Source: Motiliproteus sp965230735
GTDB taxonomy: Bacteria > Pseudomonadota > Gammaproteobacteria > Pseudomonadales > Balneatricaceae
Assembly: GCF_965230735.1 (NCBI RefSeq)
Contig: NZ_OZ246016.1
Location: forward strand, 372,001-436,000
DNA: 64,000 bases
Direction of reading: 5' to 3'
Below the pieces are notes generated by a model. That model was not told the origin of the DNA. It was given only the letters and a program-made list of their open reading frames with translations, and made no database searches. Numbering within the stretch: the first letter of the stretch is position 1; every line of letters begins with the position of its first letter. Of this stretch, positions 16,906 to 25,481 are shown piece by piece. Position numbers and translations under genes: made by a program.

Positions 16906-18534
16906 ATGACTAACCTGCTTAAGCATTTTAAAACCCGACAGAAAATCCTCTTTTTAGTCTCCTTGATGACCCTCGCACTGCTGGTCATCGAGGCCCTCAA
17001 CCTAAACAACCAATGGCAACTATTGAATCGCGCCAAACAGGTGGATCTAATCGATCTGGCCGACACGGCTTTTTCGCTGATCGAACAACAGGCAGCCCGA
17101 ACCGACATCTCAACCGAACAGGCGCAAACGATCGCCAAAGAGCTGGTCAGCACCCTACGCTATGGTGACAATGATTATTTCATGGTCTCCGACACAAGAT
17201 CCGTCATCTTAAGCCACCCCGATTCCAGACTGATCGGCAAGAACCTGTCTGACCTCAAAGATGCCGATGGGGTCCTGATCATGCAGGAGATGGTGCGCGG
17301 TGCCACCAGCAGCGGCGATACCTTTGTCGAGTACCTGTTCCCCCGTACCGGCAGCAGCACCCCGGTTCCCAAGCTCTCCTACGCCCGCCATTACCCGAAC
17401 TGGGATTGGATTGTCGCCACCGGGGTCTACACCGACGATATCGAGACTGAGTTTTCCCACAGCGTCCAGACCTCCATCATCAGCCTGCTGATCATCCTGA
17501 GTATCGCGATCACCATGGGCTTGGTACTGGCAAGAACGATTGCCCAACCGCTGGTCGATCTCAAAGAACTGATGACCCGTGCCTCTGAGAGTCACGATTT
17601 GAGCCTGCGCAGCGATTATCATAGCCGTGACGAAGTGGGGCAGATGTCGGAAGCGTTCAATGAGATGCTCGACAGCTTTGACCACATCATCACCGACGTG
17701 AACCACTCCGCCCAACAGGTCTCCGCCTCCGCCACCGAGCTTTCGGCAGCCACCGCCCAAACCCAAGCCGGTATGCAGGAACAGCACCAGCAAACCGAGC
17801 TGGTTGCCACCGCCGTCAACGAGATGTCGGCCACCGTGCACGACGTGGCTCACAACACCGAAAACACCGCCCAAGCCACCCACGCGGCATCCGGCGCTGC
17901 GTCCCGGGGTAAAGTTCAGGTGCGCGAAGCGGTGGAAGCAGTCAACGAACTGGCGATGCAGCTGGAGCAGTCCGGCAGTCTGACCTCCCACCTGAAGGAG
18001 GAGAGCGCCAACATCGCCTCGATTCTGGAAGTGATCAACAATATCGCCGATCAGACCAACCTGCTGGCCTTGAACGCGGCGATCGAAGCGGCCCGGGCCG
18101 GAGAGCAGGGACGCGGGTTCGCCGTGGTCGCCGACGAGGTGCGAACCCTGGCTCAGCGCACCGCCCAGTCCACCGGTGAGATCCAACAGGTGATCGCCAG
18201 CCTGCAAGACGGTGCCGAAAACGCCGCCGATGCGATGGCTCAGAGTCATCAGGTTGCGATCGGCGTGGTAGAGAAGGCTCAACTGGCCGACCAGGCATTG
18301 GATCAGATTGTCGGTGGGGTCGGTCAGATCGACGAGATGACCACCCAGATCGCCAGCGCCGCCGAGCAGCAGTCGTCGGTGACCGAGGAGATCAATACCA
18401 ATGTCATCCGGATCAATGACATCAGCCAGGAATGCTCCACCGCCGCCGATCAAGTGGCAACCTCCAGCGAGTCGTTGGCCGAGCTGTCGGAACATCTGCG
18501 CCATCTGACCAGCAGTTTTAAGACCAGCGCTTGA
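16906..18534 (+). CDS. Methyl-accepting chemotaxis protein with single Cache sensor, second
   Basis: Chemoreceptor of 542 aa and the tandem paralogue of the gene at 14799. Same order: TM1 (residues about 12-30), sCache sensor with LRYGDNDYFMVSD and WDWIVATGVYTDDIE, TM2, HAMP, and the signalling tip IADQTNLLALNAAIEAARAG. The sensor differs most between residues 95 and 125 (VILSHPDSRLIGKNL against MVMHPTKPELNGKNL), the region expected to shape the ligand pocket. ATG 16906 follows GGAGGAAAACA. Confidence 0.94.
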   Translation: MTNLLKHFKTRQKILFLVSLMTLALLVIEALNLNNQWQLLNRAKQVDLIDLADTAFSLIEQQAARTDISTEQAQTIAKELVSTLRYGDNDYFMVSDTRSVILSHPDSRLIGKNLSDLKDADGVLIMQEMVRGATSSGDTFVEYLFPRTGSSTPVPKLSYARHYPNWDWIVATGVYTDDIETEFSHSVQTSIISLLIILSIAITMGLVLARTIAQPLVDLKELMTRASESHDLSLRSDYHSRDEVGQMSEAFNEMLDSFDHIITDVNHSAQQVSASATELSAATAQTQAGMQEQHQQTELVATAVNEMSATVHDVAHNTENTAQATHAASGAASRGKVQVREAVEAVNELAMQLEQSGSLTSHLKEESANIASILEVINNIADQTNLLALNAAIEAARAGEQGRGFAVVADEVRTLAQRTAQSTGEIQQVIASLQDGAENAADAMAQSHQVAIGVVEKAQLADQALDQIVGGVGQIDEMTTQIASAAEQQSSVTEEINTNVIRINDISQECSTAADQVATSSESLAELSEHLRHLTSSFKTSA

Positions 18535-18563
18535 GGCGATGTTCGGAACTCTTCGTGCGTAAC

Positions 18564-18589
18564 CGACGGAGTCGATCCCGGCTCCGTCG
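18564..18589 (+). terminator. Hairpin after second chemoreceptor
   Basis: CGACGGAG (18564-18571) and CTCCGTCG (18582-18589) form an 8-bp stem 30 nt past the stop. No T-run follows, so it is a weak or Rho-assisted terminator at best. Confidence 0.5.
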
Positions 18590-18746
18590 ATATCCGCAGC
18601 CATTAATTCCCCAGGAAAACAGCGCCATCGTCCTCTTCAATCCCTAGCCGCCCCAGCTTTGTGGCGCAGTCGGGCAGTCGATGCTGGGGCTGACCGGTGA
18701 GTTGTACTAAAATTAGGCAACCACTCAAGGAAGCGTTGTCTGGCCC

Positions 18747-19823
18747 ATGGATGAAGTCATCGAATACGAGCATTTAAAAACACTGACCCTTGCACATCGG
18801 AAGTTTCACCAGGTTCTGAAGAATCTGGCTGCCTACCATTCCGATGCTCAGGTGATCGAACAGTTGACCGGCATTATTGAGGAACTGTTTCCGAATAAGG
18901 TCGGCTCTATTCTGATGGTCGATAACCAGAGTCAGACCCTGCACAGCTCCGACGCCAAGACCAAGCTGCCTGATTTCTACAGTGAAGGAATCGAAGGCAC
19001 CCCGATCGGCCCCAACGCCAGCAGCTGCGGCGCTGCGGCCTACTCTCGCGATAAATGCATCGTCTCGGATACCTTCACCGATCCCAATTGGGAGCCCTTT
19101 CTCGACGTCTTGATCCGTGCTCAACTGCGCTCGTGCTGGTCAATGCCGATCATCTCCAAGAATGACCGCGTGTTGGGTACCTTCTCCATCTTCTCCCCCG
19201 TGATCGCCGAGCCGGAAGACTATGAGCTGGAGATTCTGGAGACCGCCACCCATGTCGCCAGTCTGGCGCTGGATAGAAAGGAGATGATGAAAACCGCCTG
19301 TACCGACCCGCTGACGCTGCTGAGCAACCGCTATCTGTTCGAGCAATCGCTGGAACTGATCATGAATATCTCCAAGCGCGACAATCGCAATCTGTCGGTG
19401 GTCTATCTGGACCTGAACCGCTACGTCCAGGTTCGGGAGCTGATCGGCAGCCACGCCGGCGACGACGTTCTTCGCCTGACCGCCCAAAGCATCCAGCAGG
19501 AGCTGCGTAATACCGATATCTCCTGCCGCTACGAAGACGATGAATTCGTTTTTGCCGCCTTGGATACCAGCACCGAAGACCTGTTCCTGATCTGCGAACG
19601 GATCCGCAAATCCACCCTCGGAAAGCTGTCGGATGAAATAATGGAGCTGGGCTTCGGCCTCACCTTCGGCGGCATTATCAGCAACAGCCGCACCGGCTAT
19701 GACTTCCATGATCTGATTCGGCTGGCCGACGAGGAGATGTATCTGGCCCGGGCCAATCCCGCCCATATCTCGATCCGTGATCTGACCGGCCAGGCGACGG
19801 AACAAGTCGGCACGGCCGAGTAA
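18747..19823 (+). CDS. GAF-GGDEF protein with degenerate signature motif
   Basis: Cytoplasmic protein of 358 aa. Residues about 35-175 form a GAF sensor (FPNKVGSILMVD, SSCGAAAYSRDKCIVSDTF, WSMPIISKNDRVLGTFSIF). Residues about 185-345 are a GGDEF-like domain beginning DPLTLLSNRYLFEQSL. The active-site signature reads RYEDDEF (261-267) instead of RYGGDEF, and the upstream DxD-type segment reads LDLNRY. Diguanylate cyclase activity is therefore doubtful; it may bind GTP or c-di-GMP as a regulatory domain. Located right after two chemoreceptors but with its own start region. Confidence 0.85.
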   Translation: MDEVIEYEHLKTLTLAHRKFHQVLKNLAAYHSDAQVIEQLTGIIEELFPNKVGSILMVDNQSQTLHSSDAKTKLPDFYSEGIEGTPIGPNASSCGAAAYSRDKCIVSDTFTDPNWEPFLDVLIRAQLRSCWSMPIISKNDRVLGTFSIFSPVIAEPEDYELEILETATHVASLALDRKEMMKTACTDPLTLLSNRYLFEQSLELIMNISKRDNRNLSVVYLDLNRYVQVRELIGSHAGDDVLRLTAQSIQQELRNTDISCRYEDDEFVFAALDTSTEDLFLICERIRKSTLGKLSDEIMELGFGLTFGGIISNSRTGYDFHDLIRLADEEMYLARANPAHISIRDLTGQATEQVGTAE

Positions 19824-19941
19824 GTTGACCGGGCCGACCCGGCGTCGGTCCGACCGCTCTTGGACTGGGTCGGATTTCTGTCTACTATCTGCAGCCCGGC
19901 GTTAGCCACCAACCGATCCCACTCAAGGTCTCCCTTAGCCG

Positions 19942-20403
19942 ATGACAACCGACAAGCAGCAGCAATACGATCAACTGTTTCAACGCCTGGATGCCCTCTG
20001 CGACGGCGAGTCCGATCCGATCGCTCTGATGGCAACGATCAGCTGCGAACTCTACCATCAGTTCGAGTCGTTCAACTGGGTCGGCTTCTACCGCAACGTC
20101 GGCAACCGCACCCTCAAGATCGGTCCCTATCAGGGCGGTCATGGCTGCCTGACCATCGATTTCGATCGCGGTATCTGCGGTCGCTGTGCCCGACAAATGA
20201 AACTGCTGAACATCCCCGACGTGGATGCCGAAGCCGACCATATCGCCTGCGCCAGCTCGACCCGATCCGAACTGGTGGCGCCGATCCTCGATCGCCATGG
20301 CGAACTGATCGCGGTGCTGGATATCGATTCCGATACCCCAGCCCTGTTCGACCACTGCGACGAGATCAACCTGGCTCGCATCGCCGCTTATTTTCTGAAC
20401 TAA
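19942..20403 (+). CDS. msrC: Free methionine-R-sulfoxide reductase (fRMsr, GAF fold)
   Basis: GAF-fold enzyme of 153 aa that reduces free methionine-(R)-sulfoxide with thioredoxin. The three family Cys are C69 (GGHGC), C79 (RGICG) and C103 (HIACA); the spacings of 10 and 24 residues equal those recalled for the E. coli enzyme (C84/C94/C118). Other family segments are NWVGFYR, IPDVDAEADHIAC and SELVAPI. Probably a stand-alone gene; its spacing to the previous gene is 118 nt. Confidence 0.9.
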   Translation: MTTDKQQQYDQLFQRLDALCDGESDPIALMATISCELYHQFESFNWVGFYRNVGNRTLKIGPYQGGHGCLTIDFDRGICGRCARQMKLLNIPDVDAEADHIACASSTRSELVAPILDRHGELIAVLDIDSDTPALFDHCDEINLARIAAYFLN

Positions 20404-20530
20404 GCTCGGCTCCCGTAACGCCCCCAACCACCACCCTTGTAGCATCCCGCAGGGATCCGATACTCGCCGGGTGAAGCCCCCCTGCCGTCCAGCCTGCTCG
20501 GTCAACGCCATTCTGACTTCACAATACTTT

Positions 20531-20554
20531 TATTTTGTCATGTTTGACAAAATA
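20531..20554. promoter_or_regulatory. Palindromic operator upstream of the TetR gene
   Basis: TATTTTGTCA (20531-20540), 4 nt, TGACAAAATA (20545-20554): a perfect 10-bp inverted repeat 66-89 nt upstream of the TetR start. Size, symmetry and place fit a TetR-family dimer site and self-repression of the five-gene operon. Confidence 0.65.
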
Positions 20555-20619
20555 AACATCACAATATAAATTATCCAAACTGACAACTTAATCCTTCGTA
20601 TCACTAAGGAGCTTTGACC

Positions 20620-21213
20620 ATGGGGAGACCCAGTAAAAAGGCCGAACGCCTCGAGCAGATCCTGCAGGCGTTCCACAGCTGTGTGGCCCGTTACGGCTTG
20701 GAAGGAAGCACCCTGGAGCGAATCGCCGAAACCTCGGGGCTGCAGCGCAGCCTGGTTCGTCATTTTGCCGGTAATCGGGATGATCTGGTGCAACAGCTGG
20801 CGGACCGGGTGATCCAGCAATCCGATCTGCAGTGGACCGCTCTGCTCGACTACCTGCCCGAACAGCGACCAATTCCGGCCCTGCTCGACAACCTGTTCGA
20901 TGCCGAGTCCAGCGATCCGGAATTTGTACTGGTGATCGCCGCCCTGACCTTCGCTGCCGGCAACAACCCTCAACTCAAGGCGATGATGCAGCAGTGGATG
21001 ACCGGCTTCAGCCGCGACATCGAAGCCCTGCTGCTGAAACAGTACCCCAACGCCGACAAGCCGCGTCTGGAAGCGGTGGCGTTTGGACTGATCTCGCTCT
21101 ACTTCAATCTCGACTCGCTGTCGCCGCTGCAGCAAAGCCACCACTACCGTGAGCCGGCCCGACTGGCGGCGCAGTTACTGGTCAACCAACTCGATCCCCC
21201 TACCGGAGACTAA
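20620..21213 (+). CDS. TetR/AcrR-family transcriptional regulator
   Basis: Repressor-type regulator of 197 aa heading the operon 20620-24167. The N-terminal HTH covers residues about 8-55 (GLEGSTLERIAETSGLQRSLVRHFAGNRDDLVQQL); the rest is a helical ligand-binding domain. ATG 20620 follows AAGGAGCTTTGACC; the TTG two codons earlier is less likely. The lipid-modifying genes downstream suggest that its effector is a fatty acyl or other lipid-derived ligand (inference). Confidence 0.9.
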   Translation: MGRPSKKAERLEQILQAFHSCVARYGLEGSTLERIAETSGLQRSLVRHFAGNRDDLVQQLADRVIQQSDLQWTALLDYLPEQRPIPALLDNLFDAESSDPEFVLVIAALTFAAGNNPQLKAMMQQWMTGFSRDIEALLLKQYPNADKPRLEAVAFGLISLYFNLDSLSPLQQSHHYREPARLAAQLLVNQLDPPTGD

Positions 21214-21215
21214 CC

Positions 21216-21386
21216 ATGCCTTGGACTTATTACCTGGGAATTGCGCTACTGCTGTGGGTGGCATGGGACCTGTTCAGCGGTTCGGTCTGGCTGCATCGTG
21301 AATACCGCCGCGCCCACGAACCCCTGGGTTACTGGATGACTCTGTTGTTGTGGACCCTGGTCGCAGTGTCCTGTTTTTACTGGTAG
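21216..21386 (+). CDS. Small two-helix membrane protein, 56 aa
   Basis: Begins 2 nt after the TetR stop, so translational coupling is likely. It starts MPWTYYLGIALLLWVAW; a second hydrophobic segment (MTLLLWTLVAVSCFYW) runs to the end, joined by a basic loop (HREYRRAHE). Both helices are rich in Trp. Function unknown; it could be an accessory subunit for the membrane hydroxylase downstream. Frame and length are supported by tight spacing on both sides (12 nt to the next ATG). Confidence 0.7.
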   Translation: MPWTYYLGIALLLWVAWDLFSGSVWLHREYRRAHEPLGYWMTLLLWTLVAVSCFYW

Positions 21387-21397
21387 GAGATGGATTG

Positions 21398-22018
21398 ATG
21401 GCACTCCCCAAGCGTAACCCGCTGGTCTGGTTTCTGTATCTGATCAGCATCCTGGGCATGTTCGGTTTTATCGGTTGGCTACTGCTGCCCTACGCCGACA
21501 ATGGCGACTTCATCGACTACGACGCGAACAACGCCGAGATCACCACCGCACCGGCCGAAAGCTGGCAGGCGGTTGCCGCTCAAGCTATTGATCGGGGCCT
21601 GTACAAGCCGGGCCAGAGCATTGCCGGGATCGGCATCACCCTGGACTTGGACGGTGACCTGCCGATCCAGATCGAACGCCACTGGAAGCGCTTCGCCAAA
21701 CAGGATATCGCCAAGCGCCTCGGGGCCGATGACCCCAAGCTGGTCTATGCGGTCTACCACCACTTCGATGCGGCCGGCAATCAGGTCCGGATGACCCTCG
21801 GATACCCGACACCGCCGATGCGCCAACTGCCCGTGGGGCTTGAATCCGTCGCTATCGACGCCGGCAACTACCTGGCATTCGACGGCGGCTATGTACTCGA
21901 CCGCTGGGCCGATCCGAGCTACCAGCTGCGATTGAAATTCGACGCCGACTACGAGCGCTACCTGCTCGATAGTCACGACAATATTCTCGGCCAAACCGCC
22001 TTTTTGGCGTTGAAATAA
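21398..22018 (+). CDS. Membrane-anchored protein of unknown function
   Basis: 206 aa. Residues about 10-30 form one N-terminal transmembrane segment (FLYLISILGMFGFIGWLLL), followed by a ~170-residue domain that should face the periplasm. That domain holds YKPGQSIAGIGITLDLDGDLP, VYHHFDAAGNQVRMTLGYPTPP and DRWADPSYQLRLKFDADYERYLL. It may bind a ligand or regulate small molecules, but I recognise no family with certainty. ATG 21398 follows TAGGAGATGGATTG. The ORF ends 11 nt before the hydroxylase gene. Confidence 0.75.
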   Translation: MALPKRNPLVWFLYLISILGMFGFIGWLLLPYADNGDFIDYDANNAEITTAPAESWQAVAAQAIDRGLYKPGQSIAGIGITLDLDGDLPIQIERHWKRFAKQDIAKRLGADDPKLVYAVYHHFDAAGNQVRMTLGYPTPPMRQLPVGLESVAIDAGNYLAFDGGYVLDRWADPSYQLRLKFDADYERYLLDSHDNILGQTAFLALK

Positions 22019-22029
22019 AGGAGCGGATC

Positions 22030-22929
22030 ATGACGGAACAAGACTGGCTGGTGTACTTCGAGACGATCTCTTTTTCGGTCTACGACTGGGTGCTGATCTT
22101 CGCGCTGCTGTTTCTGGCGCTGGAGCTGCTCAACGACCTGGTAACCGGCCGTTTCAGCGGAGAACGGTTGCTGGAAACCGGTTCCAGCGTGCTGACCCAG
22201 ATCCCCTACTACCTGGCCGAAATCGTGATTTTCGGTGGCGGGGTCTACCTCTACTTCATGATCTACGAGCTGATCCCGTGGAAGATCCCGACCAACGGCT
22301 ACACCGGCCTGCTGGTGCTGCTTCTGGCCGACCTGGCCTACTACATCGAGCACTACGCCGTGCACCGGATTCGGCTGTTCTGGCTGGCCCACTCGGTGCA
22401 CCACAGCTCCAGCATGATGAACACCGCCACCGCGTTCCGGTTCAGCCTGTTCGACCCGATCCCGTCGTTCCTGTTTCACCTACCGCTGGTGCTGATGGGC
22501 TTCAACCCGGTGCTGGTATTCGCCGCCGAAATCCTGGTACTGGCCTACCAGTTCTGGATTCACAACGAGATGATCGGCCGCCTCGGTCCGTTGGAGTGGT
22601 TCTTCAACACCCCGTCTCACCACCGGGTTCACCACGGCTCCGATCCGGCCTATATCGACAAGAACTTCGGCGGCATCCTGATCATCTGGGATCGGCTGTT
22701 CGGCACCTTCCAGGCCGAGCGCCAGCTGCCCACCTACGGTCTGGCCACCCCGATGAACAGCAAGAACCCGATTAAGGTGCAATTTCACGAGTTTCCCAAA
22801 CTGTTCCGCGATCTGGGACGTGCCCAGGGACTGGGACAGTGGCTCGGCTACCTGTTCAAGCCGCCGGGCTGGGAGCCAAAAACCGGTGCCGATGCCAGCC
22901 ATCGCCGCGCCAAGGAGTCGATCCAATGA
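22030..22929 (+). CDS. Sterol desaturase / fatty acid hydroxylase family protein
   Basis: Integral membrane di-iron oxygenase of 299 aa. The His clusters are complete: H108-x3-H112 (HYAVH), H121SVHH125 and H197HRVHH202. Helices lie at about residues 20-40, 62-80, 90-108 and 145-175. Members of this family hydroxylate or desaturate fatty acyl chains, sterols or hopanoid-like lipids in the membrane. It overlaps the radical SAM gene by 4 bp (ATGA), so the two proteins probably act on one lipid pathway. The exact substrate cannot be deduced. Confidence 0.9.
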   Translation: MTEQDWLVYFETISFSVYDWVLIFALLFLALELLNDLVTGRFSGERLLETGSSVLTQIPYYLAEIVIFGGGVYLYFMIYELIPWKIPTNGYTGLLVLLLADLAYYIEHYAVHRIRLFWLAHSVHHSSSMMNTATAFRFSLFDPIPSFLFHLPLVLMGFNPVLVFAAEILVLAYQFWIHNEMIGRLGPLEWFFNTPSHHRVHHGSDPAYIDKNFGGILIIWDRLFGTFQAERQLPTYGLATPMNSKNPIKVQFHEFPKLFRDLGRAQGLGQWLGYLFKPPGWEPKTGADASHRRAKESIQ

Positions 22930-24167
22930 AAGCCTTACTGATCAAAGCCTCGGCCAACAGCGCCTTCAAGGACTACAAGGCCTACCTGGGCACGCCGCCG
23001 CAAAGCATCTGGTCGTCGGCGGTGGCGATACCCGACTGGGTCGAGGTGGACGTCCATGACGAGACCTCCCAGGGGCCGGTCGACAAGAGTCAGGTCGCCG
23101 ATCTGGTGGCGATCTTTATGTCGACCCCGGACGCGCTGCGCGGCTACGAGCTGGCCGATTATTTCCGAGACCGGGGCACCACCGTGGTGTTCGGCGGCCT
23201 GCATGCCAGCTTTCTGCCGGACGAGGCGCTGCAGCATGGCGATGCGGTGATGATCGGCGAATCCGAGCAGCTCTGGCCCCTGTTGCTGGAAGACCACTAC
23301 AGTGGCCAGCTCCAGCCCCGCTATCAGCAGGCCGAGCAGACCGACCTGAACCGGCTTACACCCTACCCCCACGGGCAGATCGACCTGTCCCCGTATCGGG
23401 ATACCAGTTCGATCATCGTGTCCCGCGGTTGCAAGTTCAAATGCAGCTACTGCACCGTGCACAAGTTCTTCCCGACGATGCGCAACCGGCCGGTCGGGCA
23501 GGTGATCGACGAGATCCGTGCCTCCGGGCTTCAGTACTTCGAACTCCACGCCGACAACCTGATCGCCGACCGTGATTACGCGCTGGAGCTATTCAAGGCG
23601 CTGAAACCGCTGAATATCTACTGGAGCGCCGAAGCCACCATCAATATTGCCGAGCATGACGAGATCGTCGAAGCCGCGGCCGAAAGCGGCTTGATCTGGC
23701 TGCTTTCCGGTATCGAAACCCCGTCCCAGCAGGCCCTCAAGGCCGCCGGCAAAGGCTTTATCCGGATCGATCGGACCCGGGATTACATCCGCAAGCTGCA
23801 CGAGTACAACATCGCGGTCGACTCGGCGATGCTGTTCGGGTTCGACCAGCACGACTCGAGCATCTTCGAAGAGACCCTCGACTACGTCGACGAGGTGGAA
23901 CTCGACGTCTGCCATGCCGTGATCGTCACCCCCTACCCGGGAACCGACCTGTACCAGCAACTGGAATCCGAACACCGGATCCTGACCCGCGACTGGTCTG
24001 CCTACGACGGCACCCAGGCAGTGTTCCAACCCAAGCAGATGACGCCGAAGGAACTGGAAAAGGGAACGGGCTGGTTCCACAGCAAATACAACAGCCTGGG
24101 CCGCAGCCTGAAACGGCGTGTCGTCAGGACGAAGAATCTCGGCTGGACCAACGCGGCCTATCTCTGA
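22926..24167 (+). CDS. Radical SAM protein with B12-binding-like N-terminal domain
   Basis: 413 aa. Residues 1-125 are a Rossmann-type region like the cobalamin-binding domain of class B radical SAM enzymes (VVFGGLHASFLPDEAL, MIGESEQLWP), but I do not see the DxHxxG lower-ligand motif. The radical SAM core starts with C169-x3-C173-x2-C176 (SRGCKFKCSYC) and runs to about residue 360 (LLSGIETPS, MLFGFD). It resembles HpnP/HpnJ-like lipid-modifying enzymes. Last gene of the TetR-led operon. Confidence 0.88.
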   Translation: MKALLIKASANSAFKDYKAYLGTPPQSIWSSAVAIPDWVEVDVHDETSQGPVDKSQVADLVAIFMSTPDALRGYELADYFRDRGTTVVFGGLHASFLPDEALQHGDAVMIGESEQLWPLLLEDHYSGQLQPRYQQAEQTDLNRLTPYPHGQIDLSPYRDTSSIIVSRGCKFKCSYCTVHKFFPTMRNRPVGQVIDEIRASGLQYFELHADNLIADRDYALELFKALKPLNIYWSAEATINIAEHDEIVEAAAESGLIWLLSGIETPSQQALKAAGKGFIRIDRTRDYIRKLHEYNIAVDSAMLFGFDQHDSSIFEETLDYVDEVELDVCHAVIVTPYPGTDLYQQLESEHRILTRDWSAYDGTQAVFQPKQMTPKELEKGTGWFHSKYNSLGRSLKRRVVRTKNLGWTNAAYL

Positions 24168-24212
24168 CGGGCCGATATCCGCCTGAGAAACCGACGGGGT
24201 AGCTGCTGGTCA

Positions 24213-24866
24213 TCAATCCTGGAGCAGCTCGATAAGCTCCGAATAGTCTCGCATACGGGCGTTATCCAGTGCGGTACGCCCCTGCGGATCAGCGATGGAG
24301 CGGTCGGCACCGGCCGCCACCAACAGCGCGACGATCTGCTGGTAGGTGGGCCCGCCATCCCCCAGAATCACCGCTTCCAGCAGAGCCGTCCAACCCAGGT
24401 GGTTGATCTGATCGATATCGATCTTGGTGGTTAGCAGGTAGCGCACCACCTCGATATGGCCGTGATGGGCGGCGGGGGTCAACGCGGTGCCACCGTATCG
24501 GTTCACACTGCGCAAATCGGCCCCGGCGGCCACGGTCATTTTGAGGATCGCCAATCGCCCTTCGGCACCGGCATACAGGTAGGGGCTGTCCTGCAGATCA
24601 TCCTTGGCATTCACATCGGCACCGGCGTCGATCAGCAGCCGGGCCGATTCAACGGCGTTGTGGTGGGTGGCGATCAACAGCGCGGTGCGACCCCGCTTAT
24701 CCCGGCTGTCCACCGGGATACCCAACGCCAGTGCGCGCTGCAGTTGAGGAATATTATTCTGTGCCGCCGCCCGGAGATAGTCGGCCCGCTCGGCCGCCGC
24801 TGGCTCGCCAACGGCGACGTTAAACAAACTGCTCAATAGCAACAGCGCTGTTATCAGAATCCGCAT
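24213..24866 (-). CDS. Exported ankyrin-repeat protein
   Basis: 217 aa with a signal peptide (MRILITALLLLSSLFNVAVG). About five ankyrin repeats fill residues 30-215, seen as GRTALLIATHHNAVESARLLIDAGADVNAKD and similar units. The start at 24866 lies only 4 nt after the stop of the deaminase gene, so both form one minus-strand unit. Ankyrin proteins of this small exported type often act as periplasmic partners or inhibitors of the neighbouring product; here that would be the deaminase (inference). Confidence 0.88.
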   Translation of the reverse strand: MRILITALLLLSSLFNVAVGEPAAAERADYLRAAAQNNIPQLQRALALGIPVDSRDKRGRTALLIATHHNAVESARLLIDAGADVNAKDDLQDSPYLYAGAEGRLAILKMTVAAGADLRSVNRYGGTALTPAAHHGHIEVVRYLLTTKIDIDQINHLGWTALLEAVILGDGGPTYQQIVALLVAAGADRSIADPQGRTALDNARMRDYSELIELLQD

Positions 24867-24870
24867 CAAT

Positions 24871-25353
24871 CTACCCGCAAAGATGGGGACGCCCCGCCCG
24901 TTCGGCAGCGCGGCCGTAAACCATATCGTCGATTCCGGCCCAGGCGGCCGCAGCTTCACACATCGGGCAGGGGCGCGAAGAGAAGTAGAGCACGGCGCCG
25001 CTGAGACTTGAGCGCTGAAGACGGCGCCCCGCGTCGCGGATCGCCGCCATTTCGGCATGACCGGTCGGATCATGATCCAACAACACCCGGCTCCAGGACT
25101 GGCCGACGATCCGCCCATCGAGTACCACCACTGCGCCATAGGGCTGATCGCCCTTCTCGATCGCCAGCTGCCGCATCTCAAAGGCCCTTGCGATAAAGCC
25201 CTGGTCATCTGCTCCCACCGGCTGAACGATGGTCTCCTCCCCCTGTACCTCTTTCGACCACCCATAAGCGCCCAATAGACCGGCGCCACCAAGCGCCAGA
25301 AACCAACGTCGCGGGATCTGATCTTGGCCCCGCTGAATCAGGATCTTATCCAT
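24871..25353 (-). CDS. Cytidine/deoxycytidylate-type deaminase with putative Tat signal
   Basis: 160 aa. The zinc-dependent deaminase core has HAEMAAI (His ligand and catalytic Glu) and PCPMCEAA (two Cys ligands), as in guanine deaminase, CodA-independent cytosine and tRNA-adenosine deaminases. Unusually, the N-terminus reads PRRWFLALGGAGLLGAYG, a twin-arginine-like motif plus hydrophobic stretch, suggesting export. ATG 25353 was chosen because GGAGG sits 8 nt upstream; a start 2 codons earlier is too close. Substrate unknown. Confidence 0.82.
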   Translation of the reverse strand: MDKILIQRGQDQIPRRWFLALGGAGLLGAYGWSKEVQGEETIVQPVGADDQGFIARAFEMRQLAIEKGDQPYGAVVVLDGRIVGQSWSRVLLDHDPTGHAEMAAIRDAGRRLQRSSLSGAVLYFSSRPCPMCEAAAAWAGIDDMVYGRAAERAGRPHLCG

Positions 25354-25376
25354 CACCATTACCTCCCAACCCTCTC

Positions 25377-25481
25377 CTATTGGAGATAGTCCGGCAGGCG
25401 GTATTTTTCCAGCCGCAAACGGATCTGATCGAGCAAGCGCTCCCTGGCAACCTCGAAATAGTAGCGCTGGGGCAAAAACAC
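25377..25481 (-). pseudogene. 3' remnant of a truncated gene at the island edge
   Basis: The minus strand reads 34 codons from an in-frame stop to TAG, ending RYYFEVARERLLDQI and then RLRLEKYRLPDYLQ. The amphipathic, charged sequence and high-GC codon use look like the authentic C-terminus of a core gene whose body is missing. Upstream of it the base composition drops sharply, which marks the left edge of the accessory region. The parent family is not recognised. Confidence 0.55.
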
